Shown here: in pieces, positions 1-5,627 of the stretch
Position numbering within the stretch: the first letter of the stretch is position 1
Layout: every line of letters begins with the position of its first letter
Assembly (NCBI GenBank): GCA_043768625.1
Contig: JAYVKG010000020.1
Location: 1 to 5,627, forward strand
Reading direction: 5' to 3'
Length of the DNA stretch: 5,627 nt
Source: UKL13-2 sp043768625
Lineage (GTDB): Bacteria > Pseudomonadota > Gammaproteobacteria > Burkholderiales > Usitatibacteraceae
Translations under genes and position numbers: made by a program
Notes under the pieces: generated by a model
What the model saw: only the letters and a program-made list of their open reading frames with translations
Databases searched by the model: none
Told to the model about the DNA's origin: nothing

Positions 1-1067
1 GGCGCGTCACTGAACCCGGCTCTGCCGTGGTGATCACTTTCGCATGCGGCGAGGAGGTCGCGAAAACGGTCTGGTCGGCGCAGCGCATCGACACCATCGA
101 ACAGCGCAAGCAAGCGCTCAGCAAGAAGCAAATCGGAGCGGTGAATTTCACCATGCCAACGGGCACATAGTACGCCCAAGTCGCGACAGTCGTTGGGCAC
201 CCGCAATCTCTTGCACAGCAATTTCACCAATGCCACGCCTTTTTGTTCGTGGTTGGGGTGACGCGGCAAATCTTTGGCCGGCGTCACGCCCTTGCCCAGA
301 TCATGCACCAAGGCGGCAAAGCGTACTGCCAGGGGATAATTTTTTTTGGCGGTATCGTCGATTACCATCATGACGTGCAAGCCAGTGTCAATTTCGGGGT
401 GCATTGCTGCGTGTTGCGGCACACCGAAGAGTTGATCAACCTCCGGCAAAATGTGGCCAAGCGCGCCACAACTCCGCAGCACGTCAAACATGACTGAGGG
501 GCGCATTTCCATTAAGCCGCGGGAAATTTCCTGCCATACGCGCTCCGGCACCAGATGGTCGACTTCACCGGAAGCCGTCATTTGTTGCATCAGCGTTTTG
601 GTCTCCCCTGCAATCTGGAAAGCAAGATCTGCAAACCTCGCGGCAAAGCGCGCGCCGCGCAATACGCGCACCGGGTCTTCGACAAAAGCGGGGCTGACAT
701 GGCGCAACAATCGCGCATTAAGGTCGGCAACACCGCCATATGGATCGATCAACGATTGATCGGCGTCGCGGGCAATGGCGTTGATTGTGAAATCGCGGCG
801 CGCAAGATCCTCCTCCAGGGTGACATCGGGGGAGCTATGAAATGCGAAGCCCTGATAGCCGGGCGCCGTTTTACGTTCGGTGCGGGCCAGCGCATATTGG
901 GCCTGCGTGTCGGGGTGGAGAAATACCGGAAAATCCGCGCCGACGGGGCGAAAACCATGCGCAACCATTTCCTTCGGGGTGGCACCGACCACGACATAAT
1001 CGCGATCATGGTTTGGCAAACCAAGTAGCGCATCGCGGACCGAGCCGCCGACTTCATAAACTTTCAT
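1..1067 (-). CDS. cca: CCA-adding enzyme (tRNA nucleotidyltransferase) with HD domain, 3' end outside window
   Basis: Adds or repairs the 3'-terminal CCA of tRNAs in the cytoplasm using CTP and ATP. I translated the minus strand from the ATG at 1067 and found 355 stop-free codons running off the left edge. Seen in order: the nucleotidyltransferase signature GGSVRD (residues 7-12); the metal-binding DRD (Asp21, Asp23); RRDFTINA (90-97) and EDPVRVLRGARFAARF (130-145), typical of the class II head and neck; then the HD phosphohydrolase motif HDLGKG (His255-Asp256) and a second histidine at RWHGEIH (His305). The last visible residues (CESDHHGRAGF) match the tail region of the gammaproteobacterial-type Cca. 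That family is about 410 residues, so roughly 55 are missing. The HD domain implies the bifunctional type with phosphohydrolase activity. The ATG directly abuts the stop codon of the upstream GST gene (TAGATG) with no strong ribosome site, which suggests reinitiation. An A8 tract lies at codons 241-243. Confidence 0.96.
   Translation of the reverse strand, partial: MKVYEVGGSVRDALLGLPNHDRDYVVVGATPKEMVAHGFRPVGADFPVFLHPDTQAQYALARTERKTAPGYQGFAFHSSPDVTLEEDLARRDFTINAIARDADQSLIDPYGGVADLNARLLRHVSPAFVEDPVRVLRGARFAARFADLAFQIAGETKTLMQQMTASGEVDHLVPERVWQEISRGLMEMRPSVMFDVLRSCGALGHILPEVDQLFGVPQHAAMHPEIDTGLHVMMVIDDTAKKNYPLAVRFAALVHDLGKGVTPAKDLPRHPNHEQKGVALVKLLCKRLRVPNDCRDLGVLCARWHGEIHRSDLLLAERLLALFDGVDALRRPDRFRDLLAACESDHHGRAGFSDA
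340..347 (-). other. A8 homopolymer tract inside cca
   Basis: Eight consecutive A on the cca coding strand (eight T on the plus strand) span codons 241-243 (Lys-Lys-Asn), 12 codons before the HD motif. Such tracts are known slippage sites for polymerases and ribosomes. One added A would give a TGA at the HD motif itself. One lost A would give a TGA about six codons further on. The tract is seen directly; any slippage is inference. Confidence 0.6.
746..762. repeat. Perfect 7-bp inverted repeat with 3-nt loop inside cca
   Basis: CGATCAA, CGA, TTGATCG forms a perfect stem of 7 bp with a 3-base loop, within the cca codons for Asp-Gln-Ser-Leu-Ile-Asp around residues 102-108. There is no following T-run, so it is not a terminator. 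It may be a chance outcome of the codons used. Confidence 0.5.
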
Positions 1068-1769
1068 CTACCCGATCGACAATGGCGGCGTGGCGTATGG
1101 TTCATCGAAACCGACAAATTCGGTTTCTTTTTTGGCCTCCGCGATCCAGGCAGCAATTCCGGGAGCAGCGGTTATCGCGTCGCAATAGGCGATGGAATCC
1201 GCTGAAAGCGGCGGCGAGTAGGTCGCAAAGCGCATCACCACTGGCGCATACATCGCGTCGGCCGCACAAAATTGACCAAACAGGAAGGGCGCGTCGGTAC
1301 GCGCGCCAAATAGTTGGCGCGCACCCAGCCAGATCGCTTCGATGCGCGCGACGTCTTGTGCCACGGCAGCGTTCATGCCTTTGCCCGGATACCGGCAACG
1401 AATGTTCATGGGCATGTTGCCACGCAATGCTTGAAAGCCGGCGTGCATTTCTGCCGCAAGGGCGCGTGCCATCGCACGTGCCGCCCGGTCACGAGGCCAA
1501 ATGTTGAATTGCGGAAACTGGTCAGCGATGTATTCGACGATGGCGGTTGTTTCCCATACTGCCAGCGTGGTGTTTATCCCGGCTTGTCCATCCCAGAGTG
1601 TCGGCACTTTGCCAGAAGGCGCAAAGCTGGCAATGCGCGCAGCCCATTCTGCGCTCTCAAATTTGAGCATGATCTCTTCAAACGGAATGCCAAACTGCTT
1701 TAGCAATACCCACGGCCGCATCGACCATGAGGAATAGTTTTTATTGCCAATCACCAGGGTGAGTGACAT
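1068..1769 (-). CDS. Glutathione S-transferase family protein
   Basis: A 233-residue soluble GST. The N-terminal thioredoxin-like domain begins MSLTLVIGNKNYSSWSMRPW, where Ser13 or Ser14 is the likely glutathione-activating residue of the 'SSWS-RPW' subgroup. The conserved cis-proline loop is KVPTL (54-58), and the glutathione-contact position is WETTAI (72-77). The helical C-terminal domain shows AEMHAGFQALRGNMPMN (106-122) and the N-capping-box region AADAMYAP (169-176). The frame stays open another 61 codons upstream, but that stretch lies inside the epimerase gene and is not GST-like. The ATG at 1769 has a good ribosome site and gives the canonical N-terminus. The gene starts 4 bp after the epimerase stop and ends directly against the cca start. 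Substrate and physiological role cannot be read from the sequence. A GC-rich inverted repeat sits in codons 149-158. Confidence 0.9.
   Translation of the reverse strand: MSLTLVIGNKNYSSWSMRPWVLLKQFGIPFEEIMLKFESAEWAARIASFAPSGKVPTLWDGQAGINTTLAVWETTAIVEYIADQFPQFNIWPRDRAARAMARALAAEMHAGFQALRGNMPMNIRCRYPGKGMNAAVAQDVARIEAIWLGARQLFGARTDAPFLFGQFCAADAMYAPVVMRFATYSPPLSADSIAYCDAITAAPGIAAWIAEAKKETEFVGFDEPYATPPLSIG
1296..1325. repeat. Long GC-rich hairpin inside the GST coding region
   Basis: GCGCGCCAA (1301-1309) and TTGGCGCGC (1314-1322) are perfect 9-bp complements around the loop ATAG. GGT (1296-1298) and ACC (1323-1325) can extend the stem to 12 bp past a 2-base bulge. In the GST mRNA it falls on codons for G-A-R-Q-L-F-G-A-R-T, so the peptide carries a small GAR...GAR repeat. 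No U-run follows it, so it is not an intrinsic terminator. The fold is seen by base complementarity; no energy was computed. Confidence 0.6.
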
Positions 1770-1773
1770 CGCG

Positions 1774-2733
1774 CTATCTCCCCGCCGCATTGCGAAATTG
1801 GCGGTATCTCGCGCGCCCGCCGCCATTGTTTCCAGCGCCATCGGGATTAAGGTAAGAAGGCACCACCTCGTCCATTGCCGAAGCATGACCAAAAATCGCC
1901 GGGAACGGCTGATCGGAGGTATTCGGAAGACGCATGGACAGTACGTTATCAACCGTAATCAATTTACCCGGCAGCATGCCGAACACACGCGCCTGCAACA
2001 TCGACAGGGAGGGGCCGAGGCCCACGATCAAACGACGCCTGTGCATCGCGGCGACTACAAACTGCAGCAGCGCCCGCAACGTATAAATGTGCGGTCCGAC
2101 CAGCGGGTAGGTGTGATTTTTGGTCTCCGGATGATTAATGCTTACCGTGATCGCACGGGCGACGTCTTCCACCCAAACTGGCTGAAATGTGGCGTCCGCA
2201 GACCCCAACGGAATCATTGGAAATATTTTGACCAGGCCCGCAAACAAATTCAGAAATTTGTCGCGCTCACCAAAAACCACCGAGGGCCGAAACATCGTGA
2301 CGTCCAGTGCTGGATTTTCCCTGGCAACGGCCCACACCGCCGCTTCGCCGCGACCGCGTGAGCGCAGGTACTCGCTCGGCGCGTTGATGTCGGCATTGAG
2401 CGCGCTCATGTTGATGAATCGGGTGGTACCGGTGGTTACACAGGCTTCGGCCACCATTTTAGGCAATGCCACATGCACGCGCTCAAAATCGCCATGTAGA
2501 ATACCGGTCAAATTGATAACGGCATCGTGGTGACGAGTCAACTCCTCCAGTTCGGACTTTTGGAAAATATCCGCTTCGACCACGTCTACGGTCGGCAGCA
2601 GGAACAAATGTTTCGCCCGCTCGCGCCGACGCGTGGGCACCGTCACAAAGATTTCCTGTGCGGACAGTTGCTCGGCTACCGACGCTCCGATAAAGCCGCT
2701 ACCACCTATTAGCAGGACATTGTTGATGATCAT
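1774..2733 (-). CDS. NAD(P)-binding epimerase-like protein, complex I NDUFA9 subunit family (atypical SDR)
   Basis: A 319-residue Rossmann protein of the atypical short-chain dehydrogenase group related to the mitochondrial complex I subunit NDUFA9. It opens MIINNVLLIGGSGFIG, with the dinucleotide-binding GGSGFIG at residues 10-16. Other matches are VPTRRRERAKHLFLLPTV (32-49), typical of the bacterial family; VINLTGILHG (72-81); the serine strand INMSALNAD (107-115); FRPSVVFG (148-155); and QPVWVEDVARA (184-194). The catalytic-type tyrosine is Tyr122 in YLRSR, where relatives usually carry YLRSK, so Lys is replaced by Arg126 here. A TTG at 2787 overlapping the slt stop would add 18 residues, but that extension is polar and unlike the family. 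The ATG at 2733 puts the Rossmann strand at the N-terminus, with only a weak ribosome site (TGGAT). Bacterial members are thought to act in quinone biosynthesis or respiratory-complex stability; the reaction is not determined. Second gene of the operon, 50 bp after slt. Confidence 0.88.
   Translation of the reverse strand: MIINNVLLIGGSGFIGASVAEQLSAQEIFVTVPTRRRERAKHLFLLPTVDVVEADIFQKSELEELTRHHDAVINLTGILHGDFERVHVALPKMVAEACVTTGTTRFINMSALNADINAPSEYLRSRGRGEAAVWAVARENPALDVTMFRPSVVFGERDKFLNLFAGLVKIFPMIPLGSADATFQPVWVEDVARAITVSINHPETKNHTYPLVGPHIYTLRALLQFVVAAMHRRRLIVGLGPSLSMLQARVFGMLPGKLITVDNVLSMRLPNTSDQPFPAIFGHASAMDEVVPSYLNPDGAGNNGGGRARYRQFRNAAGR
1777..1783 (-). promoter_or_regulatory. Ribosome binding site of the GST gene
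   Basis: GGGGAGA on the minus strand lies 7 nt before the ATG at 1769. It is the best Shine-Dalgarno-like match near any start in this window. It sits within the last codons of the epimerase gene (the stop TAG follows immediately), and it decides the GST start over the much longer open frame upstream. Confidence 0.75.
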
Positions 2734-2766
2734 TCTGTAATCCAGTTTTGGGTTGTTTTGTGATGG

Positions 2767-2781
2767 GTTGGGTGCCCCAAC
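2767..2781. other. Short intergenic hairpin just after the slt stop codon
   Basis: GTTGGG (2767-2772), loop TGC, CCCAAC (2776-2781) pair perfectly. In the operon mRNA the hairpin begins two bases after the slt TGA and lies about 33 nt before the epimerase ATG. The RNA downstream is A/C-rich with no U-run, so it does not look like a terminator. A role in protecting or processing the slt message is possible but is inference. Confidence 0.45.
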
Positions 2782-2783
2782 TT

Positions 2784-4970
2784 TCAAGGCAGCCTATTCT
2801 TCAGGGCCATGCCGGCCAGGCTGCTTATACCGATACTTCCCTGGCTGCTTCCCGGCACTATTCCCATCATTTCCTTCAAGCGCCTGCGAGTCGCACCGGC
2901 CTGATCCGCATAAAACCAGGCGTTGACCATGACTTTTTTTACGTAATCCCGCGTCTCTGCAAACGGAATCGTTTCCGCGTAAATGGCCCCCTCGAGCGGC
3001 AGCGGTGCACGCCACCGTCGCGCCCGTCCAGGTCCGGCGTTGTACCCGGCAGTGGCCAGAACCGGGTGGCCCAAATCATCGAGGACGTGACGAAGGTAAA
3101 ACGAACCAAGATTAAGATTGACCGGCACCTCGCTTACTTTCGCGAGTGAAAAGCGATCCATGCTGACGCGCTTCGCGGCCCACGTTGCAGTTGCGGGCAT
3201 CAACTGCATCAAGCCCACGGCACCCACCCGCGATTTCGCGTCGGCCATAAATCTGCTTTCCTGCCTGATCAGGCCGTAAATCCACGATTCGTCGAGACCC
3301 TGCGCCCGCGCCTGCACGCCCAATTCGTTGCGGTGCGGCGTTGGAAAACGCTGCGCAAAGTCGTGAACCATCAGCGTTTTTTCGGCAGTATTGATGGCGC
3401 GATCTGGAACATTCGCCAATCGCGCCGCTTCGGCCGCCGCCAGCAGTTCCTGATCATTCATGTTGCGAATTCCGTACTGCCACTCACGCAAGCCCTCGTT
3501 TTTCATGTCGAGCCGGTAAAAAGCCAGGGCCCGCCCGATCGCTGGACGCTGCATTACCGCGCCGATATCGGCGCGGGACGGTTTGAAGCCCTGCCAATCG
3601 GGGCTATGCGACAGACCGAGTTCTTCGGCGGCCAGCACGCCGTAGAAGCTATTCTCACCGGCAAGCACCTCGCGCAGCCCCCGCGCCGCTTCAGCACCAC
3701 CGGTTTCCTGCGCCGCGCGTGCCAGCCAATAGCGCCAAACCGATTCGCGTCGCTCCGCTTCCGACATGGCGCTGACGGCTGCTTGCACACGCGGCCAGTC
3801 ACCCGCCCGCAACGCGGCGCGGGCTTTCCAGTTTGCCTGGGTATCATTGAGCGGGAAAGCTGCGACTCGCTCAAACCAAGCCAGTGCGCCATTGTCATGT
3901 TGCATGCCGCCATAAAGTCCGACTTGCGCCCATGCGTAACCAAGTTCGGCGGGGGCCAGTTTGTCGCCGCGTGATTCCAATATCAGCGCCGCCTGCGCAG
4001 CGTCGGTTCGGGCGAGCCTGGTAACGGCGAACAGGAATAATTCCACCGACATTTGAGACCCGGGCTGCAATTTTTCACGTTGCAAATATTGCAGCGGATT
4101 TTGGCCAATGACGGTGGTCGAACGCTCAAAATTCACCGCGATATTCGGGATTAGCGCCGCACTTTTCCGGGCATCGCCAAGCTGATTGTTTTCGAGCAGT
4201 CGATGCACCCGCGCCCAGACGTCCGCAATGGGCAACATTTTCTCTGCGGCGAGACGTGCAAAAACATCCATGCACGCATCGGGGGCGGCACGTGCGGAAT
4301 TCCAGAACGACTTCGCTTCGGCTAGTGCATCACGGTCCTGCCGAACCAGGCGATAACGCCAGTGATGGCAGGTGATTTCTGGATCATCGGTGTTGACCAG
4401 GTTTATCTCGGCAGCAAAACGTTCCCACTGATCGAGCCTGCCAAGAATCTTGAGCCATTCGCGTCGCAGACCGTCCGCCACTACCGAATGCGGATGAAGA
4501 TTCAGAAATGCACGTATTTCAGCAGCGTTGCTTACCGCAAACCCACTGGCGCCGGCCAGATTTGCCGACAGCCACCAGTACTGTACGTATTGGGAAAGCG
4601 GATGCGATAACGCAACCGCGTTATTCACTCGATCCCTTGCGACAGCCAGTGATTTAAGGTCACGTTTGTCGAAGGCGTCGCGCGCGGCGAGAATATCGTT
4701 GTCGGTTGCAGAAATTTGTGTTGGAAAGTTGAGTGATGGCGCGGCATTCGATAAGCCAGTGCCGGCCGCCGAAGCAGCGGCCCCCCGAACAACAGGCAAC
4801 GTTGTCGAGCCCGCCGCAGCGAATGGCGGCAATGGCGCAACCTGCGCCTGCGCGAACATAATATTGCCCAGCATCAATGCAAGCGCCAACGGTGGGGCGT
4901 AAAAAAGATGCCGCTGCGTCGACGTATCGCGCTTTAAACGGCCCGCGAGGATATTATAGATAGTGCGCAT
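2784..4970 (-). CDS. slt: Soluble lytic murein transglycosylase (GH23, SLT domain), periplasmic
   Basis: Cleaves the MurNAc-GlcNAc bond of peptidoglycan with formation of 1,6-anhydro-MurNAc. The protein has 728 residues. The N-terminus is a basic stretch followed by a hydrophobic run (about 22-40) ending FAQAQ, read as a Sec signal peptide. An Ala/Pro-rich linker (about 44-82) follows, then a long alpha-helical superhelix region like the Slt70 U/L domains (about 85-545). The catalytic SLT domain is near 553-690: IRQESRF with catalytic Glu571, GAVGLMQLMPATA (583-595), LNLGSFYLRHVL (619-630), ATAGYNAGPGRARRW (639-653) and ETIPFAETRDYVKKV (666-680). This is the full domain order of Slt70, somewhat longer than E. 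coli Slt. The ATG at 4970 is the first start after an in-frame TAA (4979-4977); no clear ribosome site is visible. It heads the minus-strand operon and is transcribed away from the TerC gene. Confidence 0.95.
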   Translation of the reverse strand: MRTIYNILAGRLKRDTSTQRHLFYAPPLALALMLGNIMFAQAQVAPLPPFAAAGSTTLPVVRGAAASAAGTGLSNAAPSLNFPTQISATDNDILAARDAFDKRDLKSLAVARDRVNNAVALSHPLSQYVQYWWLSANLAGASGFAVSNAAEIRAFLNLHPHSVVADGLRREWLKILGRLDQWERFAAEINLVNTDDPEITCHHWRYRLVRQDRDALAEAKSFWNSARAAPDACMDVFARLAAEKMLPIADVWARVHRLLENNQLGDARKSAALIPNIAVNFERSTTVIGQNPLQYLQREKLQPGSQMSVELFLFAVTRLARTDAAQAALILESRGDKLAPAELGYAWAQVGLYGGMQHDNGALAWFERVAAFPLNDTQANWKARAALRAGDWPRVQAAVSAMSEAERRESVWRYWLARAAQETGGAEAARGLREVLAGENSFYGVLAAEELGLSHSPDWQGFKPSRADIGAVMQRPAIGRALAFYRLDMKNEGLREWQYGIRNMNDQELLAAAEAARLANVPDRAINTAEKTLMVHDFAQRFPTPHRNELGVQARAQGLDESWIYGLIRQESRFMADAKSRVGAVGLMQLMPATATWAAKRVSMDRFSLAKVSEVPVNLNLGSFYLRHVLDDLGHPVLATAGYNAGPGRARRWRAPLPLEGAIYAETIPFAETRDYVKKVMVNAWFYADQAGATRRRLKEMMGIVPGSSQGSIGISSLAGMALKNRLP
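3557..3576. repeat. 20-bp perfect palindrome within slt
   Basis: CCGCGCCGATATCGGCGCGG reads identically on both strands with no spacer, centred on GATATC. It lies in slt codons for about Ser465-Val472, between the superhelical region and the catalytic domain. The outer flanking bases (A and G) do not pair. It could be a protein-binding site, a copy of a dispersed repeat, or codon chance. The symmetry is directly visible; any function is unknown. Confidence 0.6.
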
Positions 4971-5070
4971 AACACATTAATGTTCGTCACCGAGATTCGG
5001 ATGACTTATTCTATCTTCTAGACGCGCCAGACGCATGGCTCTTCGTTAACCAGACTCGACAATCGCCACC
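4971..5070. promoter_or_regulatory. Divergent slt / terC intergenic region with shared -10-like box
   Basis: These 100 bp must carry both promoters. The AT-rich box at 5007-5013 reads TATTCTA on the plus strand and TAGAATA on the minus strand. For slt, TAGAAT (5013-5008) matches the sigma-70 -10 consensus at five of six bases, but no good -35 is visible. For terC, TATTCT (5007-5012) matches four of six, with TCGTCA (4984-4989) 17 bp upstream as a weak -35. CCGA-GAT-TCGG (4990-5000) is a small interrupted inverted repeat between them. Neither gene has a convincing Shine-Dalgarno sequence. All assignments are by eye and weak. Confidence 0.35.
4974..4983. promoter_or_regulatory. Palindrome ACATTAATGT immediately upstream of slt
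   Basis: A perfect 10-bp palindrome starting 3 bp before the slt ATG and lying inside its expected leader. Its position could suit a small operator, and it may compete with ribosome access. It is short enough to arise by chance in AT-rich sequence, and I do not recognise a known regulator's site. Confidence 0.25.
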
Positions 5071-5627
5071 ATGGATATCCTGACACCGCTGTTCTGGACT
5101 GCTTTGCTGAAGATAATTGGGGTCAATATTATTCTCTCCGGCGACAACGCGGTGGTAATTGCACTGGCCGCGCGGAGTCTGGCACCAGCCCAGCAGAAAC
5201 AGGCCATTTTCTGGGGCAGCGCGGCGGCCATCGTGCTGCGTATTGTGTTGACTATTTTTGCGGTGGCGTTACTGCAATTTGCCTGGTTAAAGCTGGTGGG
5301 TTCGGCGCTGCTGATCTGGATTGGTGTCAAACTGATGGTGGACGAGGAGGATGGTGATGGCGGGATCAAGACCCATGCGTCGATGTTTGATGCCATCAGG
5401 ACTATCCTGATAGCGGATCTGGTGATGAGCCTCGACAATGTGATCGCGGTGGCGGCAGCCGCCAAGGGTGACTGGCTGCTGGTCATGATCGGCTTGGCAA
5501 TCAGTATTCCACTGATAATTTATGCCAGCACCATTCTTATCAAGGTAATGGAAAAATTTCCGGTTGTCATCACCATCGGCGCTGCCTTGATAGGTTGGGT
5601 GGCCGGAGAAATGGCGTGGGATGAGCA
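5071..5627 (+). CDS. TerC/YjbE family integral membrane protein, 3' end outside window
   Basis: A polytopic inner-membrane protein of the TerC superfamily, YjbE-like branch. Members are linked to metal-ion (notably manganese) export and, for TerC itself, tellurium resistance. My translation gives 185 stop-free codons to the right edge; full-length relatives are about 220-240. It begins MDILTPLFWTALLKIIG. The family's two acidic membrane motifs are both present: LSGDNAVVIALAAR (22-35, Asp25-Asn26) and ADLVMSLDNVIAVAAA (115-130, Asp122-Asn123). Hydrophobic segments lie at about 6-32, 46-70, 74-90, 110-130, 134-153 and 163-180, with an acidic loop DEEDGDGG at 91-98. An in-frame TAA at 5047-5049 and no other ATG, GTG or TTG between it and 5071 fix the start. 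There is no obvious ribosome site. It is divergent from slt and not part of that operon. The transported ion cannot be told from sequence alone. Confidence 0.92.
   Translation, partial: MDILTPLFWTALLKIIGVNIILSGDNAVVIALAARSLAPAQQKQAIFWGSAAAIVLRIVLTIFAVALLQFAWLKLVGSALLIWIGVKLMVDEEDGDGGIKTHASMFDAIRTILIADLVMSLDNVIAVAAAAKGDWLLVMIGLAISIPLIIYASTILIKVMEKFPVVITIGAALIGWVAGEMAWDE

Noticed and set aside
44..1028. Several plus-strand open frames opposite cca
   Set aside because: All are antisense shadows of a continuous Cca frame with every expected motif. Their peptides are Arg/His-rich, as is usual for antisense of GC-rich coding DNA.
749..1057. 102-codon minus-strand open frame overlapping cca
   Set aside because: It is in a different frame of the same strand as the clearly conserved Cca N-terminal domain. 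Its peptide has no recognisable motif.
1770..1952. 61-codon upstream extension of the GST frame
   Set aside because: It lies wholly inside the conserved end of the epimerase gene and is not GST-like. The ATG at 1769 has a good ribosome site and the canonical N-terminus.
2767..2781. Intrinsic terminator between slt and the NDUFA9-like gene
   Set aside because: The stem is only 6 bp and is followed in the mRNA by A/C-rich sequence with no U-run. Close gene packing favours read-through.
2782..2787. TTGAAA as the -35 element of an internal promoter for the NDUFA9-like gene
   Set aside because: No acceptable -10 hexamer is found 16-18 bp downstream; the best is three of six bases.
2816..2850. 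Near-identical 11-mers CCAGGCTGCTT and CCTGGCTGCTT close together at the end of slt
   Set aside because: One mismatch and only two copies in coding sequence for a Ser/Gly-rich tail. No sign of a wider repeat array.
3333..3974. 213-codon plus-strand open frame opposite slt
   Set aside because: It is antisense to the Slt superhelical region, with no family resemblance and a composition typical of a shadow frame.
5065..5074. Perfect Kozak-like GCCACCATGG at the terC start, hinting at eukaryotic or engineered DNA
   Set aside because: All genes are bacterial, operon-packed and intron-free. A single 10-base match is best taken as coincidence.
5046..5486. 146-codon minus-strand open frame opposite terC
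   Set aside because: Low-complexity Ser/Ala/Ile-rich peptide antisense to a TerC gene with both conserved acidic motifs. No independent support.

Overview
The window looks like ordinary chromosomal DNA from a moderately GC-rich Gram-negative bacterium, most likely a betaproteobacterium. That placement rests on gene content and protein flavour: a periplasmic Slt-type lytic transglycosylase, a 'complex I NDUFA9-like' epimerase and a proteobacterial GST. No rRNA or other taxonomic marker is present. It is recollection-based, not computed. I see no tRNA, rRNA, CRISPR array, insertion sequence or phage gene.

Layout: four genes on the minus strand fill positions 1-4970 and read right to left. They are slt (4970-2784, soluble lytic murein transglycosylase), an NDUFA9-like SDR/epimerase (2733-1774), a glutathione S-transferase (1769-1068) and cca (1067 to beyond position 1, CCA-adding tRNA nucleotidyltransferase, 3' end cut by the window). 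The spacings are 50, 4 and 0 bp, so this is almost certainly one transcription unit, with probable translational coupling of the last three genes. A 100-bp intergenic region (4971-5070) separates slt from a divergent plus-strand gene of the TerC/YjbE membrane protein family (5071 to beyond 5627, 3' end cut). It must hold both promoters.

Function: Slt cleaves periplasmic peptidoglycan. The NDUFA9-like protein probably binds NAD(P) and may act in quinone or respiratory-complex upkeep. The GST is a cytosolic thiol transferase of unknown substrate. Cca builds or repairs tRNA 3' ends, and the TerC protein is a probable metal-ion transporter. There is no single pathway here; the operon is best read as housekeeping genes kept together.

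No new biological system is evident. The items worth a second look are small: a 20-bp perfect palindrome inside slt, a long GC-rich hairpin inside the GST gene, an A8 tract in cca just upstream of its HD motif, and a Lys-to-Arg change at the SDR-type active-site position of the NDUFA9-like protein.
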